62,175 nt of DNA from Planotetraspora phitsanulokensis (lineage in GTDB: Bacteria; Actinomycetota; Actinomycetes; Streptosporangiales; Streptosporangiaceae), in contig NZ_BOOP01000052.1 of assembly GCF_016863295.1 (NCBI RefSeq), forward strand, positions 1-62,175, given 5' to 3'. Made by a program: the position numbers and the translations under genes. Numbering within the stretch: the stretch's first letter is position 1; every line of letters begins with the position of its first letter. Under the pieces are notes generated by a model. It was not told the DNA's origin and made no database searches. It was given only the letters and a program-made list of their open reading frames with translations. Positions 35,820-44,656 of this stretch are shown here, piece by piece.

Positions 35820-37154
35820 TCAGTGGGCCGGTTCGGGGGTGACGGTCGCCAGCCGCCTGCGCCGGTGGGTGAGAAGCCACACGAAGGAGAAGGCGAGCCC
35901 CGCGGAGACCACCGCGAGTCCCGTGGGGCCGGGCGTGAACAACGACATGACCAGGCCGAGGAGGCCGCCGAACACCCAGGCGATCTGGAGCAGCGTCTCC
36001 ACGACGCCGAAGGTCGACGACCGGACCTCCTCGCCGATCTCCCGCTGGACGATCGCGTCGAGCGCGAGCTTGCCGAGGCTCTGGGCGAAGGCGCCCACGA
36101 GGGCCACCACGAGGGCCGTCCACAGGGAGAAGAAGAACGCCGCCGCGACCGTGGTGACGGTCGTCACGGCGAGCGTGACCAGCACCGTCAGGAGCGGTGA
36201 GCGGGATCGGACCCACGAGGCGACCGCCGCGCCGGCCAGCCCGCCGCCGCCCGCGGCGATGGCCAGCAGGGTCAGGGCGGCCTCGGGGGCGAGGCCGTGG
36301 AGATGGTGGTCCTGCACCAGGAAGAGCAGGAAGAACACCAGGAACCCGGCCTGCACGCGGATGGCGGCGTTCGCGGTCATCGCCTCGCCGACCACCTGGC
36401 CCACGCTGAGGATGGTCCGCCATCTCGACGGCCGGGACGGCGCCGCCTCGGCCTCGGCGTCCGCTTCGGCGTCCATCTCGACGTCGGGTGAGTCGACGTG
36501 CCGCGGGAGCCGTACGGCGACGACGCCGGCGGCGATGAATAGCGGCATCGTGGCGCGCAGCACCCATTCGGGCCCCGCCAGGGCGGCCACCCCGGTCGAG
36601 AGGGCGGCGCCGACCCCCGCGGAGACCAGGGCGAACAGGGAGACGCGTGCGTTCGCCGTGACCAGAGGGATGTCGGCGGGCAGCACGCTCGGCATGATCG
36701 CCGCCCGGGACACGTTGTACGCCTTGGACAACACGAGCACCGCCAGGGCGGAGGGGAAGAGCGTGAGCGCGTCGGAGGAGTGGACGGCGCCCGCCATGCC
36801 CCAGCACAGCAGCCCGCGCGCGAACAGCGTCCCGGCCATGATGTAGCGCCGCCCGGAGCGGAAGCGGTCGAGCACGGGACCCACGAAGGGCGCCACGACG
36901 GCGAAGGGAACCATCGTGATCAACAGGTAGAGCGCCACCTGGCCGCGCGCCTGTCCGACGGGCAGCCGGAAGAGCAGCGCGCCCGCCAGGGAGACCGTGA
37001 TCAACGCGTCGCCCGCCGAGTGGGCGGCGGTCAGTTCGATCAGCCGGCCGAGACCGGTCCGATCAGCGCCGTTGGCGTGCGTGAGCCGCCGGGTCGCCCG
37101 TCCTGGCGCTCCCACAGCACGCACAACTTTCGGCCAAAAATCCACCATAGGCAC
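35820..37154 (-). CDS. MFS transporter (Rv0876c-like)
   Basis: A 444-residue major facilitator with about twelve helices. The N-terminal part reads AHSAGDALITVSLAGALLFR and FVGPVLDRFRSGRRYIMAG (loop 2-3 motif). A central acidic linker (DVEMDAEADAEAEAAP) separates the two halves. Substrate unknown. GTG 37154 has GGAAGGG 6 bp upstream; ATG codons at 37160 and 37148 are alternatives. It is convergent with the cold-shock gene (17-bp gap) and divergent from the DUF3027 gene. Order and strand agree with what I recall of Rv0871-Rv0877. Confidence 0.87.
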   Translation of the reverse strand: MPMVDFWPKVVRAVGAPGRATRRLTHANGADRTGLGRLIELTAAHSAGDALITVSLAGALLFRLPVGQARGQVALYLLITMVPFAVVAPFVGPVLDRFRSGRRYIMAGTLFARGLLCWGMAGAVHSSDALTLFPSALAVLVLSKAYNVSRAAIMPSVLPADIPLVTANARVSLFALVSAGVGAALSTGVAALAGPEWVLRATMPLFIAAGVVAVRLPRHVDSPDVEMDAEADAEAEAAPSRPSRWRTILSVGQVVGEAMTANAAIRVQAGFLVFFLLFLVQDHHLHGLAPEAALTLLAIAAGGGGLAGAAVASWVRSRSPLLTVLVTLAVTTVTTVAAAFFFSLWTALVVALVGAFAQSLGKLALDAIVQREIGEEVRSSTFGVVETLLQIAWVFGGLLGLVMSLFTPGPTGLAVVSAGLAFSFVWLLTHRRRRLATVTPEPAH

Positions 37155-37222
37155 CGACATCCCTTCCAGTGTTACCCCATAGAGCCGGTGCGGTCCGCTC
37201 TCGGCGTGGGTGAAAATGGAGT

Positions 37223-38023
37223 GTGAGTCGTACCCGAATCCGAAGCACTCCAGTCGACCAGGCGTGTGCCGATGCCGTCGACCTGGCCCGAGCAGTTGCC
37301 GAGGAGATGGCCCGTCCGGGTGAGGTGGGGGCGCATCTGGGCTTCGAGAGCGAGGGCGACCGGCTCGTCACCCACTTCTTCGAGTGCCTGGAGCGGGCGT
37401 ACTCAGGCTGGCGATGGGCGGTCACGGTCACCCGGGCTTCCCGCGCGCGCAACGTCACCGTGAGCGAGAGTGTGCTGCTGCCCGGGACGGGCGCGCTGCT
37501 CGCCCCCCAGTGGGTGCCCTGGAACGAGCGACTGCTGCCCGGCGACCTCGGCGTGGGCGACCTGCTGCCGACGGAGGCCGACGACGACCGCCTCACCCCG
37601 GGCTACACCGCCACCGGCGACGATCTCGACGAGCAGATGATCTTCGAGTACGGCCTCGGCCGTGCCCGCGTGCTTTCGCCGGTCGGCCGGGACCTGGCCG
37701 TGCAGCGCTGGCACTCCGGCGAGGCGGGCCCGCACACCCCGCTGGCGCACGCGGCCCCCGCCCAATGCTCGACCTGCGGGTTCTACTGGCCCCTGTCGGG
37801 CACGCTGCGGCTCGGCTTCGGCGTCTGCGCCAACGAGTACGCCCCCGACGACGGCCGCGTGGTCGCCGCCGACCACGGGTGCGGCGCCCACTCCGAGGCG
37901 ACGACGGTCCCCTCGATGGTCGTGGAGGCCCAGCCTCCGATCCTCGACGACCTGGGATACGACGACCTCATGGAAGCCGGCTCGGTCGACGCGGCCGACT
38001 CCGAGCCGCTCGGTCACTCCTGA
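37223..38023 (+). CDS. DUF3027 protein
   Basis: A 266-residue actinobacterial protein of unknown function. Notable are AGWRWAVTVTRASRARNVTV-type beta strands, APQWVPWNERLLPGDLGVGD, and a Cys-rich module CSTCGFYWPLSGTLR...GVCANEYAPDDGRVVAADHGCGAHSE, which may bind zinc. The start GTG 37223 is followed by MSRTRIRSTPVDQ. It ends 1 bp before the start of the sacsin-like ATPase gene, so the two are probably co-translated, the best clue to its role. Confidence 0.86.
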   Translation: MSRTRIRSTPVDQACADAVDLARAVAEEMARPGEVGAHLGFESEGDRLVTHFFECLERAYSGWRWAVTVTRASRARNVTVSESVLLPGTGALLAPQWVPWNERLLPGDLGVGDLLPTEADDDRLTPGYTATGDDLDEQMIFEYGLGRARVLSPVGRDLAVQRWHSGEAGPHTPLAHAAPAQCSTCGFYWPLSGTLRLGFGVCANEYAPDDGRVVAADHGCGAHSEATTVPSMVVEAQPPILDDLGYDDLMEAGSVDAADSEPLGHS

Positions 38024-38024
38024 C

Positions 38025-40973
38025 ATGTTCGACACCCGCAGACTGCGTGAGACGGTCCTCGCCGCCTGGACGGCGTCGCCCGCACGATTCCGCGAGGACG
38101 CCAACGCGGAGGAGGACTTCGCGCTCGGCGGCTACCGCGACCGGCTGGTCGTTGAGTTGGCCCAGAACGCGGCGGACGCCGCCCTGCGCGCCGGTGTGCC
38201 GGGGCGCCTGAGGCTGTCGCTGCGCGACGGCGTGCTCCTGGCCGCCAACACCGGCGCCCCGCTGGACGAGGCGGGCGTCGAGGGCCTGTCCACGCTGCGC
38301 GTCTCCGGGAAGAGAGGCGAGGCGGGCGCCGCCGGCCGGTTCGGCGTCGGCTTCGCGGCCGTCGTGTCGGTCTGCGACGAGCCCTCGATCTTCTCCCGGG
38401 AGACCGGAGGGGTCCGCTGGTCGCGTGCGGAGACGAGCGCCCTCGTGAGCTCCCGTCCCGAGCTCGCCGCCGAGCTGGCCGGCCGCGACGGCCACGTGCC
38501 GCTGCTGCGCCTGCCGTTCCCCGCGGAGCACACCGAGGTCCCCGAGGGGTTCGACACGCTGGTACGGCTCCCGCTCCGTGACGAGGCGGCCGGGCAGGCC
38601 GTGCGGCGGATGCTGGAGGAGGCCGGGCCGGCGCTGCCCCTGGCGATGCCCGCGCTCGAGACCGTCGAGATCGAGATCGACGGGCAGGTGCGCACGATCT
38701 CGACCGACGGCTGGCGGATCGTGACGGAGTCGGGGGTGTTCACGCCCGGACAGGTCGCCGAGCTGTTCGCCGGACGGCCCACCGAAGAGCGGGCCCGGCC
38801 GTACTGGGAGATCCGCTGGGCGGTGCACCCGGAGGTCCGCACCCCGCGGGTCGTGCACGCGCCGACGCCGAGCGACGAGCCCCTCGACCTCCCGGCCCTG
38901 CTGATCGCCACGTTCCCGCTGACCACCGACCGGCGGCACGTCGCGCCCGGACCGCTCACCGACCTCCTGGTCGCCCGCGCGGCCGAGGCCTACGTCCGGC
39001 TGCTCCAGGACCTGCCCGCCACTCCGGCCCTGCTCGACCTCGTGCCGGGGATGATGGGCAGGGGAGAGCTCGACGCCGTCATCCGCAGAGAGATCATCAG
39101 ACTGCTGCCGGGCACGCCGCTGCTCCCCGCGATCTCCGGGATCCTGCCGGGTGACCAGACGCGGGCCGTCGAGGGGTCGCAGGAGTTCCTCGACAAGATC
39201 GCGGACATGGTCCCCGGGCTGCTGCCCGCGGGCTGGGCCTCGCGCAACCCCGCCCTCACCACCCTCGGCGTCAGGCGGGTGGAGCTCGCCGACGTCGTGG
39301 ACATGTTGTCCGGCGACGCCGTACAGGACAAGGACCCGTCGTGGTGGCGGTCGTTGTACGCGGTGCTGCCCGCGGACGATCTCGAGGCCATCGGGGCGAT
39401 CCCGGTGCCGCTCGCCGACGGCCGGCTGGTCCGTGGCCCGCGCGGCACGCTGGTGCTCTCCGCCGGCCTGGACCACGATCTCGGCGACCGCCCGTCGCTC
39501 GATCCGGCCCTGCTGGGCCCGCTGGGGCTGCGGATCGTTCATCCCGACGCCGTTCATCAGCTGCTGCTCAGGTTGGGCGCCGCCGAGGCCACGCCGAGGA
39601 CGGTCCTCGAGGACCCGCTCACCCATGCCGCCGTGGCCGAGTCGCTCAACAGCGCCGATCCCGAGCCGGTGTCCCAGGCCGTGCTCGCGTTGGTCGACGC
39701 GGCGGGGCTCACGGCCGGTGAGGCCCCGTGGTTGTCCGAGCTGGCGTTGCGGGGCGCCGACGGCGAGCTCTACGCGGCGGGCGACCTGCTCCTCGAGGGC
39801 GGCTCGCTGGCCGGGCTGATCGACGGGGACGTGCCGTTCGGCGTCGCCGCGGCCGACCTGGTCGAGAAGTACGGCTCGCACGTGCTGGCGGCGACCGGCG
39901 TGCTCGACGGGTTCGCCGTGGTCAACGACTCCGACGTCCTGCTCGACCTGTCCGAATGCGACCACGATCTCGATCTCGAGGACGAGTGGATCGAGGCCGT
40001 CCTCGATCTGCTGCCCGACTTCGACGTGCCGCCGGTGGCCAGGGAGTTCACCGCCGTCCGCGACCTGGAGTACGTCGCCGACTGGACCGCCGCGCTCGGC
40101 CTGCTCTCCCGGCCGCCGCTGCGTGCCGCCCTGCGGCCGCTACGCGTGCTCGTGGCGGGCGAGACGGTCGAGGTCCCGTCGTACACGTCGTGGTGGTTGT
40201 CGCGTCATCCGGTGCTCGGCGGCCGCGTTCCCACGACGCTCCGGCTTCCCTCGGGCGACCCCCTGCTGTTCGGCCTGTACGGCGACGCACCGGCGGGGAT
40301 CGACGAGAGCGCGCTGAAGATGATCGGCGTCAGGTCCTCACTCGAGGAGTTGCTGGCCTCGCACGGCGGGCCGGAGGAACTGCTCGACCAGCTCGCCGAC
40401 TCCTCGGCCGAGGTCGACCGGGCGCAACTGCGTTCTCTCTGGACGGCCCTGGCGGGCGTGGACCCCTCGCGTGTGAGCCCGCCGGACGCGGTCAGGGCGG
40501 TGCTGAAGGGGGCGATCGTGGTGGCGGAGGCCGAGGAGGGCCCCGTCGTCGTGGAGGCGCCCGACCTGCTGCCCCTGGTGGAGGACCGGCCGCTCGTGCT
40601 GGCGCCGTTCGATCTCGCGGAGGCGTTGTCGGAGGTGCTGGACCTGCCCCTGGTCGGGGAGGTCGTCACGGGCGCGGTGACGTCGTCGGGAGTGGAGCGT
40701 CCGGTGCCGCCGCAGGTGCGCTCGCTGCTGCCCTCCGCGCCGCTGAGCTATGTCGAGCACGACGATCTGCTGGTCGACGGCAGGCCGGTGCCGTGGCGTT
40801 TCTACGAGGGCATGGTCCACGCTTCGGGCGTCGAGGGCCTGGCCAGGGGCCTCGCGTGGGCGGCCGGGCAGTGGGGTGACCGGCTCGCGGTGGCCGCGCT
40901 CCTGCGGGATCCCGGCAGGGTTCCGCTGCTGCTGGCCGAGGCCGACCTCGATCCGGTGACCGCTCTGAGCTGA
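38025..40973 (+). CDS. Sacsin/Hsp90-type GHKL ATPase
   Basis: A 982-residue protein whose first about 200 residues form a Bergerat-fold ATP-binding domain: N-box VVELAQNAADAALRAG, the G1-like LLAANTGAPLDEAGVEGLST, and the lid/G2 region GRFGVGFAAVVSVCD. This matches the sacsin N-terminal repeat and Hsp90-like ATPases. The remaining about 780 residues are all-helical/beta segments without a recognisable domain. A chaperone-like role is inferred. The ATG lies 2 bp after the DUF3027 stop. The stop codon is inside a 39-bp tandem duplication. Confidence 0.85.
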   Translation: MFDTRRLRETVLAAWTASPARFREDANAEEDFALGGYRDRLVVELAQNAADAALRAGVPGRLRLSLRDGVLLAANTGAPLDEAGVEGLSTLRVSGKRGEAGAAGRFGVGFAAVVSVCDEPSIFSRETGGVRWSRAETSALVSSRPELAAELAGRDGHVPLLRLPFPAEHTEVPEGFDTLVRLPLRDEAAGQAVRRMLEEAGPALPLAMPALETVEIEIDGQVRTISTDGWRIVTESGVFTPGQVAELFAGRPTEERARPYWEIRWAVHPEVRTPRVVHAPTPSDEPLDLPALLIATFPLTTDRRHVAPGPLTDLLVARAAEAYVRLLQDLPATPALLDLVPGMMGRGELDAVIRREIIRLLPGTPLLPAISGILPGDQTRAVEGSQEFLDKIADMVPGLLPAGWASRNPALTTLGVRRVELADVVDMLSGDAVQDKDPSWWRSLYAVLPADDLEAIGAIPVPLADGRLVRGPRGTLVLSAGLDHDLGDRPSLDPALLGPLGLRIVHPDAVHQLLLRLGAAEATPRTVLEDPLTHAAVAESLNSADPEPVSQAVLALVDAAGLTAGEAPWLSELALRGADGELYAAGDLLLEGGSLAGLIDGDVPFGVAAADLVEKYGSHVLAATGVLDGFAVVNDSDVLLDLSECDHDLDLEDEWIEAVLDLLPDFDVPPVAREFTAVRDLEYVADWTAALGLLSRPPLRAALRPLRVLVAGETVEVPSYTSWWLSRHPVLGGRVPTTLRLPSGDPLLFGLYGDAPAGIDESALKMIGVRSSLEELLASHGGPEELLDQLADSSAEVDRAQLRSLWTALAGVDPSRVSPPDAVRAVLKGAIVVAEAEEGPVVVEAPDLLPLVEDRPLVLAPFDLAEALSEVLDLPLVGEVVTGAVTSSGVERPVPPQVRSLLPSAPLSYVEHDDLLVDGRPVPWRFYEGMVHASGVEGLARGLAWAAGQWGDRLAVAALLRDPGRVPLLLAEADLDPVTALS

Positions 40974-41037
40974 GTGCCTGGTCGCTTCGCCCGCGCGGCC
41001 GCTCTGGGCTGAGTGCCTGGCCGCGTCGGCCGGGCGG
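40960..41037. repeat. 39-bp tandem duplication spanning the stop of the sacsin-like gene
   Basis: 40960-40998 and 40999-41037 are adjacent and match at 34 of 39 positions. Both start CCGCTCTG and contain GCTGAGTGCCTGG. The first copy carries the functional stop; the second is non-coding. Confidence 0.85.
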
Positions 41038-41045
41038 CCGCCGTC

Positions 41046-41258
41046 TCAGCGGCGCCGGGAGTCGCGGCGGTGGACGTAGTAGACGCCGAACAGGCCCAGG
41101 CCGATTCCCACCACGCAGGTCCAGATCGACCAGGTGTGCACCGGCCGGATGATCAGCAGCACGACCAGGGCGATCGCCCACAGCCCCGTTCCCACGAGGA
41201 AGGTCGTGGTGTCGTTGGTCTTGATCGGTTGGGGATCCGGTCGGCGCGGCTGGTTCAC
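41046..41258 (-). CDS. DUF2530 small membrane protein
   Basis: A 70-residue actinobacterial membrane protein. The polar N-terminus RRPDPQPIKTNDTTTF leads into two helices (LVGTGLWAIALVVLLIIRPV and WTCVVGIGLGLFGVYYVHRR) and a basic tail. Function unknown. It is divergent from the purine permease gene with a 109-bp spacer; I recall the same pairing from other actinomycetes. Confidence 0.87.
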   Translation of the reverse strand: MNQPRRPDPQPIKTNDTTTFLVGTGLWAIALVVLLIIRPVHTWSIWTCVVGIGLGLFGVYYVHRRDSRRR

Positions 41259-41367
41259 CCCGCAAGCTTAAGAGATCGTGCGACCAGGATGACCTCGGAT
41301 GACAGATTAGTCACAAAAGGACAACTGCGTCTTTTCGTAAAAGGCGTGATCCTGTCACTCTGCGCGC

Positions 41368-42831
41368 GTGAACCAGACCAGCAGTTCCACTGCACTTGAT
41401 CGCTATTTTTTCATCTCAGCGCGCGGCTCCACCGTGGGTCAGGAGATCCGCGGCGGCGTCGCCACCTTTTTCACGATGGCCTACATCGTGGTTCTCAATC
41501 CCCTCATCATCGGAACGGCCGCGGACAAGACCGGGCAGTTTCTCGGTGACGGCAGTGCCTCGAATCTCCCGCTGGTCGCCGCGGCGACGGCGTTCGTGGC
41601 CGGAATCGTCACGATCGCGATGGGCGTGTTCGGCCGGGTGCCGTTCGCTCTGGCCACAGGGCTCGGCCTGAACGCCTTCCTCGCCTTCGGCGTCGCCAGC
41701 CAGATGTCCTGGGAAGACGCCATGGGCCTGGTGGTGCTGGAGGGCATCGTGATCGCCATCCTGGTGGTCACGGGCTTCAGGGTCGCGGTGTTCAACGCCA
41801 TCCCCGCCCAGCTCAAGACCGCGATCAGCGTCGGGATCGGGCTGTTCATCACGCTCATCGGCTTCGTCGACGCGGGTTTCGTGCGGCGTATCCCCGACGC
41901 CGCGCACACCACCGTGCCCGTGCAACTCGGCTCGCTCGGCAACGGATCGCTGACCGGCTGGCCGACGCTGGTCTTCGTCGTGGGCCTGATCGTGACGGCG
42001 TTCCTGGTGGCGCGGAAGGCGAAGGGCGCGATCCTCGTCGGCATCGTCGCGACGACGATCTTCGCGTTCGTGGTGGAGCTGATCGGCGACCTCGGCAGCC
42101 AGCCCGGGAAGCCGAACGGGTGGAGCCTCAACATCCCCCAGTGGCCGGGCAAGATCATTGACGTCCCCGACCTGTCGCTGCTCGGCCAGTTCAGCCTGTT
42201 CGGCGCGTTCGCGCAGATCGGCGGGCTCGCGGCCGTCCTGCTGGTCTTCACGCTGATGCTGGCCGACTTCTTCGACACCATGGGCACGATCGTCGGCGTC
42301 GGCCGCCAGGCCGGTCTCGTCCGCGCCGACGGCACGATGGAGCGGACCCGCGAGATCCTGCTGGTCGACTCCATCGCCGCGGCGGCGGGCGGCGCGGCGA
42401 GCGTCTCGTCGAACACCACGTACATCGAGTCCGCGTCCGGCGTCGGGGAGGGCGCCCGTACGGGACTCGCGAGCGTGGTCACCGGCCTGCTCTTCCTGCT
42501 CGCGATGTTCTTCGCGCCGCTGACCGACATCGTCCCCTTCGAGGCGGCGACGCCCGCGCTGGTGATCGTCGGCTTCCTGATGATGACCCAGATCAAGGAG
42601 ATCGACTTCAGCGACTTCGAGGTCGCGATCCCGGCGTTCCTGACGATCGTGCTGATGCCGTTCACCTACTCGATCACCGCGGGGATCGGCGCCGGCTTCG
42701 TCAGCTACATCGTGATCAAGGCCCTGCGCGGCAAGGCCAAGGAGGTGCACCCGCTGCTCTGGCTCGTGGGGATCCTCTTCGTCGTCTACTTCGCGCTGGA
42801 ACCGATCAAGAGCCTTCTCGGGGTCGGCTGA
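41368..42831 (+). CDS. NCS2-family purine (guanine/hypoxanthine) permease
   Basis: A 487-residue membrane protein with 12-14 helices. The AzgA-like subgroup is indicated by RGSTVGQEIRGGVATFFTMA, IVVLNPLIIG, the GLGLNAFLAF substrate-site stretch, LMLADFFDTMGTIVGVG and SSNTTYIESASGVGEGARTG. It would import adenine, guanine or hypoxanthine by proton symport. The start is GTG 41368. A long hairpin terminator follows directly. Confidence 0.92.
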   Translation: MNQTSSSTALDRYFFISARGSTVGQEIRGGVATFFTMAYIVVLNPLIIGTAADKTGQFLGDGSASNLPLVAAATAFVAGIVTIAMGVFGRVPFALATGLGLNAFLAFGVASQMSWEDAMGLVVLEGIVIAILVVTGFRVAVFNAIPAQLKTAISVGIGLFITLIGFVDAGFVRRIPDAAHTTVPVQLGSLGNGSLTGWPTLVFVVGLIVTAFLVARKAKGAILVGIVATTIFAFVVELIGDLGSQPGKPNGWSLNIPQWPGKIIDVPDLSLLGQFSLFGAFAQIGGLAAVLLVFTLMLADFFDTMGTIVGVGRQAGLVRADGTMERTREILLVDSIAAAAGGAASVSSNTTYIESASGVGEGARTGLASVVTGLLFLLAMFFAPLTDIVPFEAATPALVIVGFLMMTQIKEIDFSDFEVAIPAFLTIVLMPFTYSITAGIGAGFVSYIVIKALRGKAKEVHPLLWLVGILFVVYFALEPIKSLLGVG

Positions 42832-42838
42832 CGTACGA

Positions 42839-42882
42839 GGCCGTCGTGGCGGTGGCCGGAGCGGGCCACCACCATGACGGCC
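42839..42882. terminator. 19-bp stem terminator after the permease gene
   Basis: 42839-42857 and 42864-42882 pair over 19 positions, interrupted only by two G-T wobbles, around a 6-nt loop; the stem begins 8 bp after the stop. No U-tract, but the stability argues for termination from both sides. Confidence 0.7.
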
Positions 42883-42940
42883 TGGTCGTGCCGTACGGCC
42901 CGGCCGTCCTGGGTGGACGCCGGGCCGCCCGAGGGGCGCG

Positions 42941-43411
42941 TCACACCGTGCCGGCGGCGGCGAACGTGCAGATCGCGGCGGCGAAGAAGAGCGCGTGCAG
43001 GATCATGTGCTCGAGATTCGGGCGCGGGCGGCCCTTCCGGCCGGGGAGCACGATGATGGTCTTCGCGTAGGTCCGCGCGTGCAGTCCGGCCCAGGTCTCC
43101 CCGGTGCCCGCGGCCGCCCAGGGGACCGTCACGCCGACCAGGTACGGCAGCCACCACACGGCCAGACCGCTGAGGAGGATGAGCAGTTCGAGGCCCCCTC
43201 CGGCGTAGGCGAGGACCGGCAGTCCGGTGAGGCCGGCAATGACGAGTAGCACGGCAGGGACGAGCATGACCGGCCCGTTGAGGGACACCTCGGTGATCTG
43301 TTCCGACCTCTTCGCCTCCCGCACGTTGTTGAACGGGAAGACGTCGACGAGCGTGTTGAAGACGAAGTAGGCGTCGGCCAGGAGCAGCAGGACGAGCGCG
43401 ACGGCGAACAT
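42941..43411 (-). CDS. Membrane protein in the tetR operon
   Basis: A 156-residue protein with about four helices (MFAVALVLLLLADAYFVFNT, VMLVPAVLLVIAGLTGLPVL, LELLILLSGLAVWWLPYLVG, HALFFAAAICTFAAAG). There is a conserved-looking segment TWAGLHARTYAKTIIVLPGR before the last helix. No family recognised. It lies 32 bp downstream of the TetR gene on the same strand and is probably co-regulated. ATG 43411 is preceded by AAAGGACTCCCC-type purines. Confidence 0.75.
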   Translation of the reverse strand: MFAVALVLLLLADAYFVFNTLVDVFPFNNVREAKRSEQITEVSLNGPVMLVPAVLLVIAGLTGLPVLAYAGGGLELLILLSGLAVWWLPYLVGVTVPWAAAGTGETWAGLHARTYAKTIIVLPGRKGRPRPNLEHMILHALFFAAAICTFAAAGTV

Positions 43412-43443
43412 GGGGGGAGTCCTTTCGTTTTTGGGGAGCGGGC

Positions 43444-44007
43444 TCAGGCGCCGTGACGCGCCTGGACTCCGGCGAGGAACGTGGACAGGGCGATGTCGAA
43501 CCAGGTGTCGTAGTACGCCTGGGGTGCTGCGGGCGGCTCGGGAGCCTCGCCGAACTCGGCGAGGGCGTGGCCCGTCACGAGGATGAACAGCGACTGCACC
43601 AGGAACAGCGCCTCCTCGTCGGTGAGGCGCAGGCCCGAGTGCATCGAGGCCAGCACCAGGGGGACCGCCGGCTCGAACACCTCGGGCGACACGTTCCGCA
43701 CGGCGACGACCGCGGCGGCGCCCGGATGGGCGCTCAGGGTCTCCCGCAGGGAGCGCGCCATTCCGGTCATCAGCTCACGCCACCCCAGTCCCGGGGTGAT
43801 CGCCCCGATCACCTGCCCTGCGACGCGGTCCGACACCAGTTGGAGGAGTGCGGCCTTGTTCGGCACGTGGTAGTAGAGCGACGCCGCCTTCGCGTCGAGC
43901 CGCGTGGCCAGCGTGCGCATCGAGAGCGCGGCGAAACCCTCCTGGTCGAGGAGGTCGAACACCGCGCGGAGGATCGATTCGGTGTCTAGACGTGCCGCCG
44001 GGCTCAT
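43444..44007 (-). CDS. TetR-family regulator
   Basis: A 187-residue repressor. The HTH is at about 10-52 (LDTESILRAVFDLLDQEGFA, LSMRTLATRLDAKAASLYYH, VPNKAALLQL). The C-terminal domain (about 75-185) is of the TetR_C (class) type, GWRELMTGMARSLRETLSAH. It is followed by a membrane protein gene on the same transcript and preceded by two matching palindromes, so autoregulation and control of the membrane gene are likely. The effector is unknown. Confidence 0.92.
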   Translation of the reverse strand: MSPAARLDTESILRAVFDLLDQEGFAALSMRTLATRLDAKAASLYYHVPNKAALLQLVSDRVAGQVIGAITPGLGWRELMTGMARSLRETLSAHPGAAAVVAVRNVSPEVFEPAVPLVLASMHSGLRLTDEEALFLVQSLFILVTGHALAEFGEAPEPPAAPQAYYDTWFDIALSTFLAGVQARHGA

Positions 44008-44020
44008 GGACGGCCCCTTT

Positions 44021-44033
44021 CTAACGTCGTTAG
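44021..44033. promoter_or_regulatory. TetR operator half 1
   Basis: CTAAC-GTC-GTTAG, a 13-nt inverted repeat starting 14 bp upstream of the tetR start codon. Confidence 0.75.
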
Positions 44034-44040
44034 GCAGAAA

Positions 44041-44053
44041 CTAACAGCGTTAG
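44041..44053. promoter_or_regulatory. TetR operator half 2
   Basis: CTAAC-AGC-GTTAG, the same arms as the first palindrome. The centres are 20 bp apart, two helical turns, so two dimers could bind the same DNA face. Confidence 0.75.
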
Positions 44054-44187
44054 AATGAGCGCGCAAGGGTCGGCTTGAGAATCCGGGATGGGGGGCGGTG
44101 TTCCCGTGGATGCGTCACATGGGAGGCCGCTGCGCACCCGCGAGGCTCTGAGCTCGCGAATTGCGGAATATCGACAGGCGACATAAA

Positions 44188-44215
44188 GTTAGCAAAGGTA
44201 ATGAGACATGCTAAC
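44188..44215. promoter_or_regulatory. Inverted repeat over the marR start codon
   Basis: GTTAGC (44188-44193) and GCTAAC (44210-44215) are perfect arms 16 bp apart; the right arm covers codon 2 of marR. It is a candidate autoregulatory MarR site, though the spacing is long. The arms also resemble the TetR half-sites (CTAAC/GTTAG), so cross-binding is possible. Confidence 0.45.
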
Positions 44216-44651
44216 AAAGACAGAGAACCTCCGCAGCGACGCCGGCCTCGCGTCCGCGTTGCGCGTTTCGCTCGCGCGGCTGAACCGCCGGCTGCGCAAG
44301 CAGGGCGCGCATCACTCGCTGACCCCCACGCAGCTCGCGACGCTGGCCGCCGTCGAGAGCCACACCGAGATGACCCCCGGAGAACTGGCGGAGCACGAGA
44401 AGGTGCAGCCGCCCTCGATGACACGAGTGATCGCCAAGCTCGAGGAGCGGGGTCTGCTGGCACGCAAACCCCATCCGACGGACCGGAGGCAGGTCACCGT
44501 CCGCCTGACGGAGGCGGGGACGGCGCTGCTCAAGGAGGAGCGTCGGATGAAAGAGGCCTGGCTGGCGCGGCAGCTCAAGGAGCTGACGCCGGAGGAGCGG
44601 GCGGCGCTGCGGGTGGCCGCGCCGATTCTGGCGAGGCTCTCCCAGATGTAG
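44208..44651 (+). CDS. MarR-family regulator
   Basis: A 147-residue winged-helix regulator: SLTPTQLATLAAVESH, MTPGELAEHEKVQPPSMTRV (recognition helix), LEERGLLARKPHPTDRRQVT (wing with Asp-Arg-Arg), and RLTEAGTALL. Starts at ATG 44208. It lies 5 bp before an MFS exporter gene in the same operon, the classic regulator-efflux arrangement. Confidence 0.93.
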   Translation: MLTKTENLRSDAGLASALRVSLARLNRRLRKQGAHHSLTPTQLATLAAVESHTEMTPGELAEHEKVQPPSMTRVIAKLEERGLLARKPHPTDRRQVTVRLTEAGTALLKEERRMKEAWLARQLKELTPEERAALRVAAPILARLSQM

Positions 44652-44656
44652 GGGGG

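Noticed and set aside
37968..39965. 665-codon antisense frame under the sacsin-like gene
   Set aside because: Shadow frame with composition unlike the window's genes.
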